Assembly (NCBI GenBank): GCA_013335405.1
Contig: JAAXVR010000017.1
Location: forward strand, 1-38,344
Reading direction: 5' to 3'
Source: Chlorobiaceae bacterium
GTDB taxonomy: Bacteria; Bacteroidota; Chlorobiia; Chlorobiales; Chlorobiaceae
Length of the DNA stretch: 38,344 nucleotides
The notes under the pieces are model-generated. The model saw only the letters and a program-made list of their open reading frames with translations, made no database searches and was not told where the DNA came from. Both the position numbers and the translations under genes were made by a program. Position 1 is the stretch's first letter, and each line of letters starts with the position of its first letter. Below are positions 1 to 8,303 of the stretch, one piece after another.

Positions 1-10
1 AGCGGCAAAG

Positions 11-53
11 AAAACAAAAAACCCGGTTATGCCTCACTGCTGCGGTATCCGGG
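11..53 (-). terminator. Rho-independent terminator after the alpha/beta hydrolase gene
   Basis: Read on the minus strand, CCCGG (complement of 49-53) pairs with CCGGG (complement of 22-26), with weaker pairing inside. A T-rich run, the complement of the A-tract at 11-20, follows immediately. It lies just downstream of the hydrolase stop codon at 60 and probably ends the minus-strand run that starts at 4861. Confidence 0.6.
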
Positions 54-59
54 AGGAAA

Positions 60-938
60 CTATTTTCCTGCCAGTTCGACAAGCTTCGGATAAACGACGT
101 CGGTGCGCTGGCCTTTCTGGTCGAGGGCGACGAGGTCATGAGGGAGCATGAGCCCGGCATCGAAAGAGAAGGTGGAGACATTTGCTCCGTGGGTTTTCCA
201 GAGTGCGGCGATTTTTTCGGACATATCGTTGTTCACCATGTCATCGCTCGGGTTAAGTACCATGACGATCTTTTTCGCTGCAGGAGGCTTTTTGGCGGCG
301 TCGTCTTTTACTGCGAATCCCAGGCGAAGCAGTTGGGTGAGGGCATGGCGCGAATATTTCGGATAGGCATAGGACGGGGCGCCGTTTTCCTTCGCTTCAG
401 GGTCCCACCAGACGAAAGCGTCGGGAAGCAGTCCGAAGAGAAGCATGGCTGAACGGGTCAGTCGCTCGGGTATTTTCCTGAACCCGAAGGCGGGGGAGAT
501 GATGATTGAGAGATCGAGATCTTTTCTGTGTTGCGCTGCCCAGGCGGCTGTCACTCCTCCCATGGACAGACCCATGATGGTTACGCGGTTGCCGAGGCCT
601 GCTGCGACGTCGAGGGTTCGGTCGGCGAAGGCGGCAAGCTCTTCGGCCGTCAGCCCGCCGTGTACTCGGGTCATCCTTTCCGCAAGGCCGTGGCGCGGCA
701 GAGGAGACATGAGGACGTTGAAGCCTCTCTGGAAGAATTCATGTCCAAGAGTATGGAACTGCGGAGGTGCACTGGTATATCCGTGAACGAGCACAATGGA
801 GCGTTCCGTCCGGAAGCCCCGGGTCAGCAGCTGGTTCCGGCACAGAGGGTTCATTCCCTGTGGTTCCTGAGTGCGCAGTGTTTCAAAAAGCCTGATGGCG
901 CTTTCATAATTTTCTGCCGGGTTCGGACGGGATATCAT
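60..938 (-). CDS. Alpha/beta hydrolase (carboxylesterase/lysophospholipase-like)
   Basis: This 292-residue protein has the alpha/beta-hydrolase fold signature. The oxyanion-hole motif LVHGYTS is near residues 50-56. The nucleophile elbow GLSMGG carries the likely catalytic Ser125. A probable acid lies in SDD (residues 231-233) and the catalytic His is in MLPHDL (His267). No signal peptide is visible, so it is probably cytoplasmic. The substrate cannot be told from sequence; carboxylesterase, monoacylglycerol lipase and lysophospholipase relatives all share this pattern. A purine-rich AAAGGAG lies about 12 nt before the ATG. It is the last gene of the minus-strand run containing the ATP-grasp/alpha-E/transglutaminase cassette, 48 nt after the TPR gene, so co-transcription is plausible but unproven. 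Confidence 0.85.
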   Translation of the reverse strand: MISRPNPAENYESAIRLFETLRTQEPQGMNPLCRNQLLTRGFRTERSIVLVHGYTSAPPQFHTLGHEFFQRGFNVLMSPLPRHGLAERMTRVHGGLTAEELAAFADRTLDVAAGLGNRVTIMGLSMGGVTAAWAAQHRKDLDLSIIISPAFGFRKIPERLTRSAMLLFGLLPDAFVWWDPEAKENGAPSYAYPKYSRHALTQLLRLGFAVKDDAAKKPPAAKKIVMVLNPSDDMVNNDMSEKIAALWKTHGANVSTFSFDAGLMLPHDLVALDQKGQRTDVVYPKLVELAGK

Positions 939-986
939 AATCAGGCTGAACTCCTTTTCCGGAAGGATGAAAAAAGTGAAAAAGTG

Positions 987-1349
987 TCATGGTTTTCCGG
1001 AACGGGACTCTTCGTTCTTGTCCCAGCTGTATCCGAGGATACCGAGGATTCGCTGTGCATCCCTGTCGCCGAGGCGAGCGGCTTTCCTCGCATCCTCGAG
1101 AGCTCCTTCCTTATCGCCGAGCTTGCGTTTGGCAGCTCCGCGGCTGCCGAAAATTCTCGCCACATCGGGGGCCAGTTTCGCGGCTTTGTCGTACTCCTGA
1201 ACAGCGCCCGCAAAATCGCCGTTGTGGTATTTCTCCTTTCCCCTCCAATAGTAATCGTCAGCGGTCATTCTGACGGCCTGGGGTCTTGCGCCGCAGAGGA
1301 AAACCGATAAAACAATTGCTGACCCGTAACGAAACGCACTTGCTGACAT
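987..1349 (-). CDS. Small exported TPR-repeat protein
   Basis: From the ATG at 1349 the product is about 120 residues. It begins with a hydrophobic segment (FRYGSAIVLSVFLCG) that looks like a signal peptide or anchor. A tetratricopeptide pair follows: YYWRGKEKYHNGDFAGAVQE and then GSRGAAKRKLGDKEGALEDA, both with the usual helix-turn-helix W/G/Y/A/A spacing. TPRs bind other proteins, so a scaffolding or partner-binding role in the envelope is likely. The reading frame stays open to an ATG at 1469, directly after the transglutaminase stop, giving a 160-residue alternative. I prefer 1349 because the added 40 residues place charged sequence ahead of the signal-like segment, but neither start has a convincing ribosome site. 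Confidence 0.7.
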   Translation of the reverse strand: MSASAFRYGSAIVLSVFLCGARPQAVRMTADDYYWRGKEKYHNGDFAGAVQEYDKAAKLAPDVARIFGSRGAAKRKLGDKEGALEDARKAARLGDRDAQRILGILGYSWDKNEESRSGKP

Positions 1350-1469
1350 GAGAAACAAGAGGTGTTTTTTATGACAGACAAGAAAATCACTTCCCGCCAG
1401 TGGAATAAAATAGCCTTCCGTGTTTGAAAATCCGGGGAGTATTTTCCGGAAATTTTCCGGACGGGACAT

Positions 1470-2291
1470 TTATTCCATAGCGTTCACCCTTACAGAAACA
1501 CTCAATTTCTCTTTGGCGTTTCCCTTGTAGGTTCCCCTGACCGGCGGAACATCGGAATAATCCCTCCCGGAACCGATCTTGATGTACCTTTCGTCAGCAA
1601 AGAGGGTTTTGTGGGTCGGATCCATACCGATCCATCCCTTCTCCCTGCCGCAGTAAACCTCGCACCATGCGTGGCTCGCTTCGTCCCGGCCTTCCGGCGT
1701 ACTTCCTCCTCCGAAGAGGTAACCGCTGACGTATCGGGCAGGGACCCCGAGGTGACGGCAGGCAGCGAGCATGATATGGGCGAAGTCCTGGCATACGCCC
1801 CTGCCGAGCGCCATCACTACGGCACTTGTGCTGTGGACGTCGGTAACGCCGGGTTCGTAGATGAAGGTGCCGTTTATCTCCCTGCAGATATTTTCGGCAA
1901 GCTGGCATGGGTTTTCGAGGGTAGTGAACATGGACGTGAACTCGCGGATTCCCTGGTCGAAATGCACGTAACGGCTTTCGCAGGAAAAATCGGTGAGCAG
2001 GATATCATCATCCTCTCCGGCCCGGCTGTTGCCGTTGCCGGTATCGACTACCGATGTTGCAAGTATTTTGACTTTTTTGTGGCTCTGGAGGATATTGAAG
2101 TGGTTGACCACATTTCCGTAGAAATCGGTGTAATCGAATATCGTGGCCGCAGGTTCGACCTGGAGGTTGAAACTTGCACATCGCTGAGGGGAGAGCGGGC
2201 TGGTGTCGGGGTGAAGCCGCACTTCTGTGGCCGTTTCGTAAATTGGCGTGTCGTATTCGAAGATGGTGGTATGTTCGACCTTGAGGATCAT
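1470..2291 (-). CDS. Transglutaminase-like cysteine peptidase, amidoligase-cassette type
   Basis: This 273-residue protein starts with the beta-rich N-terminal domain typical of bacterial transglutaminase-like proteins (LKVEHTTIFEYDTPI, then the VRLHP segment). The papain-like transglutaminase core follows. The catalytic triad is visible as Cys167 in GRGVCQDFAH, His207 in SHAWCEVY and Asp224 in GWIGMDPTH. Such enzymes hydrolyse or transfer amide/isopeptide bonds. The gene follows the alpha-E gene by 23 nt and the ATP-grasp gene is next upstream, a neighbourhood known from many bacteria and proposed to make and process a small peptide tag or peptide metabolite. A weak GAAGAG ribosome site lies upstream. 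No signal peptide is seen, so it probably acts in the cytoplasm. Confidence 0.92.
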   Translation of the reverse strand: MILKVEHTTIFEYDTPIYETATEVRLHPDTSPLSPQRCASFNLQVEPAATIFDYTDFYGNVVNHFNILQSHKKVKILATSVVDTGNGNSRAGEDDDILLTDFSCESRYVHFDQGIREFTSMFTTLENPCQLAENICREINGTFIYEPGVTDVHSTSAVVMALGRGVCQDFAHIMLAACRHLGVPARYVSGYLFGGGSTPEGRDEASHAWCEVYCGREKGWIGMDPTHKTLFADERYIKIGSGRDYSDVPPVRGTYKGNAKEKLSVSVRVNAME

Positions 2292-2314
2292 GGGTTCTCT
2301 TCAATTGGGTTCTG

Positions 2315-2342
2315 TTATTGCTGCTGCTGCTGATGTTGCTGG
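2315..2342 (-). repeat. CAG/CAA microsatellite at the alpha-E stop codon
   Basis: The plus strand carries repeated TTG/CTG triplets with one ATG interruption, ending in the alpha-E stop codon. On the coding strand this is CAG CAA CAT CAG CAG CAG CAG CAA TAA. Such a run can change length by slippage without changing frame. Confidence 0.75.
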
Positions 2343-3391
2343 GCCTGGCTCCATATTGCCCTGCCGCCTCCGACTCCGGTGAACGGAAGGGCTTCTTCGA
2401 CACCGTTCGGTTCTATTTCGGGTGTATGGTAGGCGAAATAGGTGAGGTGAACCTGCTCACCGATCCTGACGAGCTGCTTTTCAAGGTCCTCGAGGTAATC
2501 ACGCAGGCCATCCGACACGATCTCTTCAATGGCCGCATAGCCCAGTGCCGCTTCCATTTTGCCGATCAGCCTGTCGGCGTTGTTCACATACCTGTGGCGC
2601 GAACTTCCGGATATGCGCCACAGGGCATCCTCCGCTGCGCAGATCGAGAAATTGATGCTGCGGGGGAATGTTCTGTCGAGGATGAGGAAGCGCAGGATGT
2701 TTTCGGGATCCAGTTTTGAAAGGTAGACTTTGCGGAACGCTTCGAGGGCGCTGCAGCTTTTCAGTACGGCCATCCACTGGATGATATCGTCCGATTCTAT
2801 GGTGATCTCCTTTTTCTCCTCTGTTTCAGGAAGGAGCATGTGGTATTTCACGTCGATGAGCCGGGCCACGTTGTCGGCCCTTTCGAGGTATTTGCCGATC
2901 TGTATGAAGTCCCAGCCTTCGTTTCGCGAAAAGGTATTGTCGGTGATCCCCTGGAAGAGGTGCGAAGCGTTCTTGATCTCCCTGTAGAACCCTGAAGGGT
3001 CGTTATGGACCGCATGCGGGGTCGCTCCCTGCAGGAAATGGTAGAGGTTGTTGATCTGTTCCCACATTTCGCTGGAGATGCTCTCGATGATGCTCCTTGC
3101 ATTTTCCCTTGCAAGGCTGATACAGGAGGTGATCGAGTTGGGATTATCCCGGCTGAAGACGAGATAGTCCGTAACGGTCCGGGCGTTGTATTCCGGGTAG
3201 AGTTCGTCGAACCTGTCCTTATGACTCGTAACGAGGATGAGCGCTATCCAGTAATTCGGGTTCTCGACGGGCGAGATCCTGTTCAGGTCGAGCAGGAGAT
3301 TGAAATTCACGTCGAGAAATCTCGCGGTATTTTCTGCGCGCTCGAAGTATCGGCTCATCCAGAAAAGTGATTCTGCAACACGGCTTAACAT
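2315..3391 (-). CDS. Alpha-E domain protein with a glutamine-rich tail
   Basis: This 358-residue, predominantly helical protein opens with the family signature MLSRVAESLFWMSRYFERAE. The family (alpha-E, formerly DUF403) has no established biochemical activity; it nearly always accompanies a circularly permuted ATP-grasp enzyme and a transglutaminase, as here. Internal family segments such as ARENARSIIESISSEMWEQ (about residues 113-131) and YLERADNVARLIDVKY (about 188-203) are present. The extreme C-terminus is QQHQQQQQ, written by a CAG/CAA repeat, and looks like a lineage-specific extension. The spacing to its neighbours (21 nt upstream, 23 nt downstream) indicates one operon. No membrane segment is visible. 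Confidence 0.92.
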   Translation of the reverse strand: MLSRVAESLFWMSRYFERAENTARFLDVNFNLLLDLNRISPVENPNYWIALILVTSHKDRFDELYPEYNARTVTDYLVFSRDNPNSITSCISLARENARSIIESISSEMWEQINNLYHFLQGATPHAVHNDPSGFYREIKNASHLFQGITDNTFSRNEGWDFIQIGKYLERADNVARLIDVKYHMLLPETEEKKEITIESDDIIQWMAVLKSCSALEAFRKVYLSKLDPENILRFLILDRTFPRSINFSICAAEDALWRISGSSRHRYVNNADRLIGKMEAALGYAAIEEIVSDGLRDYLEDLEKQLVRIGEQVHLTYFAYHTPEIEPNGVEEALPFTGVGGGRAIWSQAQQHQQQQQ

Positions 3392-3412
3392 AGTATTGAC
3401 TGTATTGAAATG

Positions 3413-4861
3413 TTATTCGTCGACAACCCAGGTATCTTTACTTCCCCCGCCCTGGGAGGAGTTGACAACGAGTGAGCCCCGTTTGAGCGCCACCCTGGTA
3501 AGCCCGCCGGGTACGATGGTGATGTTCCTGCCGTAAAGCACGTAGGGTCTCAGGTCTATATGGCAGCCGTGCAGTTCACTTTCGTTGATGAAGCTCGGGT
3601 GTCTTGAAAGCGATATCGTCGGCTGGGCTATGTAATTGCGGGGGTTCGCAACGATCATTTCGGCGAATTGTTCCTGTTCGGCGATCGTCGATTCCGGGCC
3701 GATGAGCATGCCGTATCCTCCGGATTCGTTCGCAGCCTTGACGACCAGCGTGCCGATATTCTCGAGGATGTATTTCAGGTCGGAAGGGTTGCTTGCCAGC
3801 CAGGTCGGGACATTCTGCAGGATCGGTTCCTCTCCGAGGTAGTAGCGGATTATTTTTGGCACGAAACTGTAGATGACCTTATCGTCAGCGACGCCGGTAC
3901 CGATAGCGTTGGCGAGTGCGACATTCCCTTTCCGGTAGGCGTTGATGAGCCCCGCGACACCGAGCATCGAGTCCGGGCGGAAGACGAGCGGATCGATGAA
4001 CGAATCGTCAACCCTGCGGTAGATCACGTCGACACGTTCCAGTCCGCGGGTGGTCCGCTTGTAAACCTTGTTGTTGTTCACGACGAGGTCCTTGCCTTCG
4101 GTTAGCTCGATTCCCATCTGCCTGGCAAGGAAGCTGTGTTCGAAATACGCGGAGTTGTATATCCCGGGGGTGAGCACCACGACGTTTGGCTCCTGCTTCG
4201 AGTTGGGAATGATTTCCTGGAGCGTCCGCAGAAGTTCCTGCGGATAATTTTCGATCGGACGGACCTTGTATTTTTCGAAAACGACAGGAAATGCCCTTTT
4301 CAGGGCCTGCCTGTTCTGAAGCATGTAAGAGACCCCGCTCGGGGTACGCAGGTTGTCCTCGAGCACGAAGTAGTTGCCGTCATTGTCGCGTATAATGTCG
4401 CTGCCCGTTACATGGATATAGACGCCGAGAGGCGGGCTCACTCCCACGAATTCCCTGGCGAAATGCTTGCTTCCGAGGATCAGCTCGGCGGGAACGACTT
4501 TGTCCTTCAGGATCTTCTGGGTGTGATAGATATCGAAAAGGAACTCGTTGAGGGCGGTGATTCTCTGAGTCAGCCCTTTTTCGATGGTCTGCCACTCTTT
4601 TGCGGGCAGGATTCTCGGAATGAGGTCGAAGGGAAAGATCCTTTCTATCCCTTCGTCCACGCCGTATACCGTGAAGGTGATGCCCTGATTGCGGAAAAAG
4701 ATATTGATGATTTCCTTTCGGGCGTTTATCTCTTCCTGGGAAAACTGACCGAAGCGCTGCAGAAGTTTACCGTAATGGGGGCGGGGTTTGCCTTCCATCG
4801 AAAAAACCTCGTCGAAGAACCTCTCTGATTCAGCTTCGTAACGGTTAAAAAAGCGTTTCAT
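3413..4861 (-). CDS. Circularly permuted ATP-grasp protein (DUF404/DUF407 type)
   Basis: This 482-residue protein matches the circularly permuted ATP-grasp type 2 family. Recognisable segments are [20 protein letters not shown] near residue 60, the [13 protein letters not shown] and [18 protein letters not shown] region (about 145-180), and the nucleotide-loop-like [12 protein letters not shown] (about 371-382). ATP-grasp enzymes couple ATP hydrolysis to ligation of a carboxylate with an amine; in this context an amidoligase building a small peptide is the standard proposal, but the substrate is unknown. It is the first gene of a tight operon with alpha-E and transglutaminase. The cylindrical peptidase Anbu, which sits beside this cassette in some bacteria, is not present here. 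Confidence 0.92.
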   Translation of the reverse strand: MKRFFNRYEAESERFFDEVFSMEGKPRPHYGKLLQRFGQFSQEEINARKEIINIFFRNQGITFTVYGVDEGIERIFPFDLIPRILPAKEWQTIEKGLTQRITALNEFLFDIYHTQKILKDKVVPAELILGSKHFAREFVGVSPPLGVYIHVTGSDIIRDNDGNYFVLEDNLRTPSGVSYMLQNRQALKRAFPVVFEKYKVRPIENYPQELLRTLQEIIPNSKQEPNVVVLTPGIYNSAYFEHSFLARQMGIELTEGKDLVVNNNKVYKRTTRGLERVDVIYRRVDDSFIDPLVFRPDSMLGVAGLINAYRKGNVALANAIGTGVADDKVIYSFVPKIIRYYLGEEPILQNVPTWLASNPSDLKYILENIGTLVVKAANESGGYGMLIGPESTIAEQEQFAEMIVANPRNYIAQPTISLSRHPSFINESELHGCHIDLRPYVLYGRNITIVPGGLTRVALKRGSLVVNSSQGGGSKDTWVVDE

Positions 4862-5159
4862 GCGGTAATGCTCTCGAATAGTTCATGGATCGTTCTCTTT
4901 GCCGGAAACCCGTGTTGCGATTAAATAATTATGGAATATATCAAAAATTGCCTAAAAAATTACAAATATGTGGAAAATATTATTTTTGATTTTCGGCAGG
5001 ACCGGGCATGGTTCAGGTATCGGGAGCGATTACTTTTTTCAACGACTTCATCGACGGACAGGGAATATTTTCGCCAGAGTTGCGTTGTGATTTGTAAGTT
5101 CCTGCAGAATTGTGTTTCATGGAAAGAGATCTGCCCGACAACCATCAATCGAAGCGGAA
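4862..5159. other. AT-rich divergent intergenic region
   Basis: About 300 bases separate the start of the minus-strand ATP-grasp operon from the plus-strand small membrane protein. The part at 4920-4995 is markedly AT-rich and is the natural place for promoters in both directions. I could not pick a convincing -35/-10 pair. Short open frames here lack family features and a ribosome site, so I call no gene. Confidence 0.4.
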
Positions 5160-5384
5160 ATGGAAGAAAAAAACACCTCTGACGCGCGCAGGGTCGTGGT
5201 TACCGATATCCGGATGCCTTTCTGGTCCATGGTAACCTTCATGGTTAAATGGTCTTTCGCGAGCATTCCGGCGATCATTCTCCTGTCAATAGTAATCGGG
5301 ATCATCATGGCGGTGGTGACGGCACTTTTCGGAGCCATGTGGGGAGTCCACGGCCTCATGTTCCGCGATGGCTCCGCGTTTTGA
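5160..5384 (+). CDS. Small single- or double-pass membrane protein, hypothetical
   Basis: From the ATG at 5160 the product is 74 residues. A short polar N-terminus with several charged residues (MEEKNTSDARR) is followed by one long or two short hydrophobic segments, about residues 19-58 (FMVKWSFASIPAIILLSIVI, then GIIMAVVTALFGAMWGVHGL), and a short tail. I do not recognise a family. The frame is open upstream to 5112, but the added residues are polar and unlike a leader, and a purine-rich GAAGCGGAA precedes 5160. It stands 72 nt before the UspA-like gene on the same strand and could share its transcript. Confidence 0.6.
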   Translation: MEEKNTSDARRVVVTDIRMPFWSMVTFMVKWSFASIPAIILLSIVIGIIMAVVTALFGAMWGVHGLMFRDGSAF

Positions 5385-5456
5385 ATTCCTGTCCGTAAGC
5401 GGGCTTCAGGAAGGCGATTTTGCACGAAATCTTTCGAACTCTAATCCTCTACGGTC

Positions 5457-5900
5457 ATGTTCAAAATTCGCACCATTCTCTGTCCGATCGATTTTTCAGA
5501 CGCTTCGCTCAAGGAAGTGAGCTATGCGAGGGAATTTGCCGCAAGTATGGGGGCCGAGATTTATTTACTCAACGTTCTCGATATTCCGGTGGATGTTCTT
5601 GTGAACAACCTCCCGCTCGAAGAAAAATTTGAAAAACGTGAGCTGGAAAAGCTGGAAAAGATCAAACAGCAGCTTGCTTCGGAAGGAGTGAAGGTGGAAG
5701 GATCCGTGGAGTTCGGTAAGACTGAGGATGCGATACTCGATAAGGCCCGGGAACTGGGAGCGAACCTCATCATTATGGGATCGCACTGCAAGAGCGGCTT
5801 CAGCCGACTTTTCCTCGGAAGCGTGACGGAGCATGTAATGCGAAGGGCGAACTGCCCTGTGCTTGTCGTAAAGAGCCACGAAACGGAGTTTATCGAGTAG
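5457..5900 (+). CDS. Universal stress protein, UspA family
   Basis: This 147-residue protein has the Usp fold. The N-terminus ILCPIDFSDAS is the conserved beta1/phosphate-side region with its Asp. The C-terminal half has LIIMGSHCKSGFSRLFLGSV, then HVMRRANCPVLVV. ATP-binding Usps carry G-2x-G-9x-G-S/T; here the second glycine is Cys (GSHC), while the later GS is kept, so nucleotide binding is possible but not assured. A charged helix rich in Glu and Lys occupies about residues 55-80. These are cytoplasmic stress-responsive proteins of loosely defined function. No strong ribosome site precedes the ATG. Confidence 0.9.
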   Translation: MFKIRTILCPIDFSDASLKEVSYAREFAASMGAEIYLLNVLDIPVDVLVNNLPLEEKFEKRELEKLEKIKQQLASEGVKVEGSVEFGKTEDAILDKARELGANLIIMGSHCKSGFSRLFLGSVTEHVMRRANCPVLVVKSHETEFIE

Positions 5901-5994
5901 TGTTATTTCCCGGATAACCGCATGGTTTTCCCTTTGGCGCGGGAGCGTGAGCAGGAGTTCACCCGGTCAATTCACCAGAATCCGTTTTTTTGCA

Positions 5995-7152
5995 ATGGCC
6001 CTCTCTTTAAGTACGCGTCACGGTTGTGTTCTTCAGTCCGAGATACGCAACATGTCTCTTGAATGCTCGAGGATCGGCGGAATAAATCTGTCGCAGGGAG
6101 TGTGCGATACGCCTGTTCCCTCAGAGGTTCTCAGGGGAGCCTCGGAGTCAGTCGAGCATGGAGTCAATACCTATACGCACTATGCGGGGCTTTTCCGTCT
6201 CAGGAAAGCCATAGCGGAAAAGCAGCTGAGATTCAGCGCTATGGAGTGTGATCCCGAGAGCGAGATCATCGTGAGCGCCGGTGCGACAGGCGCAATGTAC
6301 TGTGCTTTCCAGGCTCTGCTGAACCCTGGTGACGAAGTGATCGTCTTCGAGCCATTCTATGGTTACCATATCACGACGCTGCTGGCAGCGGAAGCAGTGC
6401 CGGTTTTCGTGCCTCTCAGCCTTCCCGGATGGACCTTCGGCAGTGAAGACCTTGAACGGGCTGTTACTCCGAAGACCCGCGGCATCATTCTCAATACTCC
6501 CGCAAACCCTTCGGGAAAGGTTTTTTCGCTCTCCGAGCTCACGCTGCTTGCCGGATTTGCAGAACGTCACGATCTGTTTGTGTTTACCGACGAAATTTAC
6601 GAGCATTTCATTTATACAGGCCATGAGCACCGCTCTTTCGCAACGCTTCCCGGCATGAAAGAGCGCACCATAACCATTTCCGGTGCTTCGAAAACATTCA
6701 GCGTCACGGGGTGGAGGATAGGGTATGCCATCTGTGACTCCCGATGGGCGAAGACGATCGGGTATTTCAACGACCTTGTCTACGTCTGCGCCCCGGCTCC
6801 ATTGCAGGCCGGAGTGGCGAGGGGGATGCAGGAAATCGGTGAAGGTTACTATCAGGGCCTTGCCCGCGAGTATGAAGCAAAACGTGACCGTTTCTGCCGG
6901 GCGCTTTCCCGTGCGGGGCTTCCTCCGTATATTCCTGACGGGGCCTATTACGTGCTTGCCGATGTATCCCGGTTTGCCGGCAAAACCGCTAAAGAGCGGG
7001 CGATGCATATTCTTCGCACTACCGGTGTTGCGAGTGTTCCCGGAAGCGCCTTCTTTCATGGTGAAAAAGGGAATTCGACGGTGCGCTTCTGTTTCGCCAA
7101 GGAGGATACGGTCCTCGATGAAGCTATCCGCCGCCTTCAGCTTCTGGCATAA
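5995..7152 (+). CDS. Pyridoxal-phosphate aminotransferase, class I/II (fold type I)
   Basis: From the ATG at 5995 the enzyme has about 385 residues. Class I aminotransferase landmarks are in order: INLSQGVCDTPVP near the N-terminus, NTYTHYAGLFRLR (substrate/cofactor loop), NTPANPSGK (cofactor Asn), FTDEIYE (Asp pairing the pyridine nitrogen), SGASKTFSVTGWRIGY with the Schiff-base Lys, and a C-terminal NSTVRFCFA with the substrate-carboxylate Arg. It is cytoplasmic. It resembles the aspartate/methionine/kynurenine group, and amino-acid preference cannot be decided. The frame extends to a GTG at 5947 that has a GGGAG only 1 nt away; the added residues are not family-like, so I chose the ATG. 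Confidence 0.88.
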   Translation: MALSLSTRHGCVLQSEIRNMSLECSRIGGINLSQGVCDTPVPSEVLRGASESVEHGVNTYTHYAGLFRLRKAIAEKQLRFSAMECDPESEIIVSAGATGAMYCAFQALLNPGDEVIVFEPFYGYHITTLLAAEAVPVFVPLSLPGWTFGSEDLERAVTPKTRGIILNTPANPSGKVFSLSELTLLAGFAERHDLFVFTDEIYEHFIYTGHEHRSFATLPGMKERTITISGASKTFSVTGWRIGYAICDSRWAKTIGYFNDLVYVCAPAPLQAGVARGMQEIGEGYYQGLAREYEAKRDRFCRALSRAGLPPYIPDGAYYVLADVSRFAGKTAKERAMHILRTTGVASVPGSAFFHGEKGNSTVRFCFAKEDTVLDEAIRRLQLLA

Positions 7153-7232
7153 GGATGTTCCATCACTGTTACCGTGCTTCATGGCGACAGTCCCGTCAGC
7201 GGTTTTCACAACAACAATAAAAAACTCAATCC

Positions 7233-8054
7233 ATGGCGTTGAAGTATTTGGTGAGGTTTGGCGGCATTCTGGTTCTTCTCGTGACCCTTGCCGGCTGTTT
7301 CGAGGTCAGTACTGTCGTGAGTGTGAAGCCGGATGGTTCCGGTACCGTTTCCGAAAGGATGCTGATGTCGAAGGAGTCGCTTTCACAGATGAAATCCCTC
7401 GGGGAGGGCGACAGGAAAGAAAAGCAGGGAAGTGTGCCCGAGAAGGAGTCGCTTGAGAAAAAATCCTCCGACTACGGCGAAGGAGTGACCTTCATCGGTG
7501 TACATCCGGTCAAGACCAAAACACATGAAGGGTACGAAGCGGTTTATGCGTTCACGGACATCAACAGACTCAGGGTCAGCCGTACCCCCGATACGGCGTC
7601 ATCTGCCGATACATCTTCAGTTACCCCAAAAAAAGAGAAGGAGTACGTCCGGTTCAGATTCGAGAAGGGATCTTCATCGAGGCTTCTCGTAGAACTGGAC
7701 CAGACGCAGGAAAAGGGCGGCGCTTCTTCTCCCGCTCCGGCTTCGTCCGCAACAACGCCCGAGCAGCAGAAAATGGCGGCGGAGCTGATGAAACAGTTTT
7801 TCAAGGGGATGAGGGTTTACCTTGCCGTGGATGTCCAGGGCAGGGTGACCGGCACCAGCGCAACGTATCTATCCGGAAACAGGATTACCCTCGTAGACAT
7901 GGATTTCGACAAGCTGATGGCCCATCCGAAGCAGTTCGCGGCATTCAACGCCCTGGGGCCGAACCCTTCACCGGAGCAGATGCAGAAAATCGTCAGGACA
8001 ATTCCGGGATTGAAGGTGGAAACCAGGAAAGAGCTTGAAGTCAGGTTCAAATAA
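7233..8054 (+). CDS. Secreted lipoprotein, hypothetical
   Basis: This 273-residue protein has a textbook lipoprotein signal: positively charged start, hydrophobic core GGILVLLVTLAGC and lipobox LAGC with lipidated Cys22. The mature part is polar, with a low-complexity Ser/Ala/Pro stretch (about residues 165-175) and a VSVKPDGSGTV segment right after the anchor that recalls envelope lipoproteins of unknown function. No catalytic motif is seen. The protein should sit on a membrane facing the periplasm. It follows the aminotransferase by 80 nt and precedes the CPxCG gene by 41 nt. Confidence 0.85.
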   Translation: MALKYLVRFGGILVLLVTLAGCFEVSTVVSVKPDGSGTVSERMLMSKESLSQMKSLGEGDRKEKQGSVPEKESLEKKSSDYGEGVTFIGVHPVKTKTHEGYEAVYAFTDINRLRVSRTPDTASSADTSSVTPKKEKEYVRFRFEKGSSSRLLVELDQTQEKGGASSPAPASSATTPEQQKMAAELMKQFFKGMRVYLAVDVQGRVTGTSATYLSGNRITLVDMDFDKLMAHPKQFAAFNALGPNPSPEQMQKIVRTIPGLKVETRKELEVRFK

Positions 8055-8095
8055 CCGGAATCCCGGTCTTTCATTCAAATCAGAAGGAGCGCAGC

Positions 8096-8287
8096 ATGAA
8101 CATTATCGAGCCGGTATCAGTCCAGTGTCCCTACTGCGGGGAGATGATGGATCTCGAGGTTGACTTGTCGGAAGGAAATCAGGAGTATACCGAAGACTGC
8201 CCGGTCTGCTGCAAGCCGGTCACGGTGAAGGTAAGCGTCGGTGAATACGGTATAGAATCGGTCGAGGCGAAACCCGAGGACGACTGA
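8096..8287 (+). CDS. CPxCG-motif cysteine-rich small protein
   Basis: This 63-residue protein carries QCPYCGE (Cys11, Cys14) and EDCPVCCKP (Cys35, Cys38, Cys39), the two cysteine pairs of a small zinc ribbon. The family is annotated as CPXCG motif-containing cysteine-rich protein and its role is unknown. Between and after the knuckles the chain is acidic. A GAAGGAG ribosome site lies about 8 nt before the ATG, one of the best in the window. It is followed within about 20 nt by the 3' end of rnpB on the opposite strand. Confidence 0.88.
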   Translation: MNIIEPVSVQCPYCGEMMDLEVDLSEGNQEYTEDCPVCCKPVTVKVSVGEYGIESVEAKPEDD

Positions 8288-8303
8288 AGAGAATAAAAAA
8301 AAA

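Noticed and set aside
528-1310. Open frame on the plus strand across the hydrolase and TPR genes
   Set aside because: No ribosome site or domain; the minus-strand genes carry the catalytic and TPR motifs.
4931-5182. Open frame of 83 codons starting in the AT-rich intergenic region
   Set aside because: It has no ribosome site or family features and overlaps the better-supported small membrane protein in another frame.
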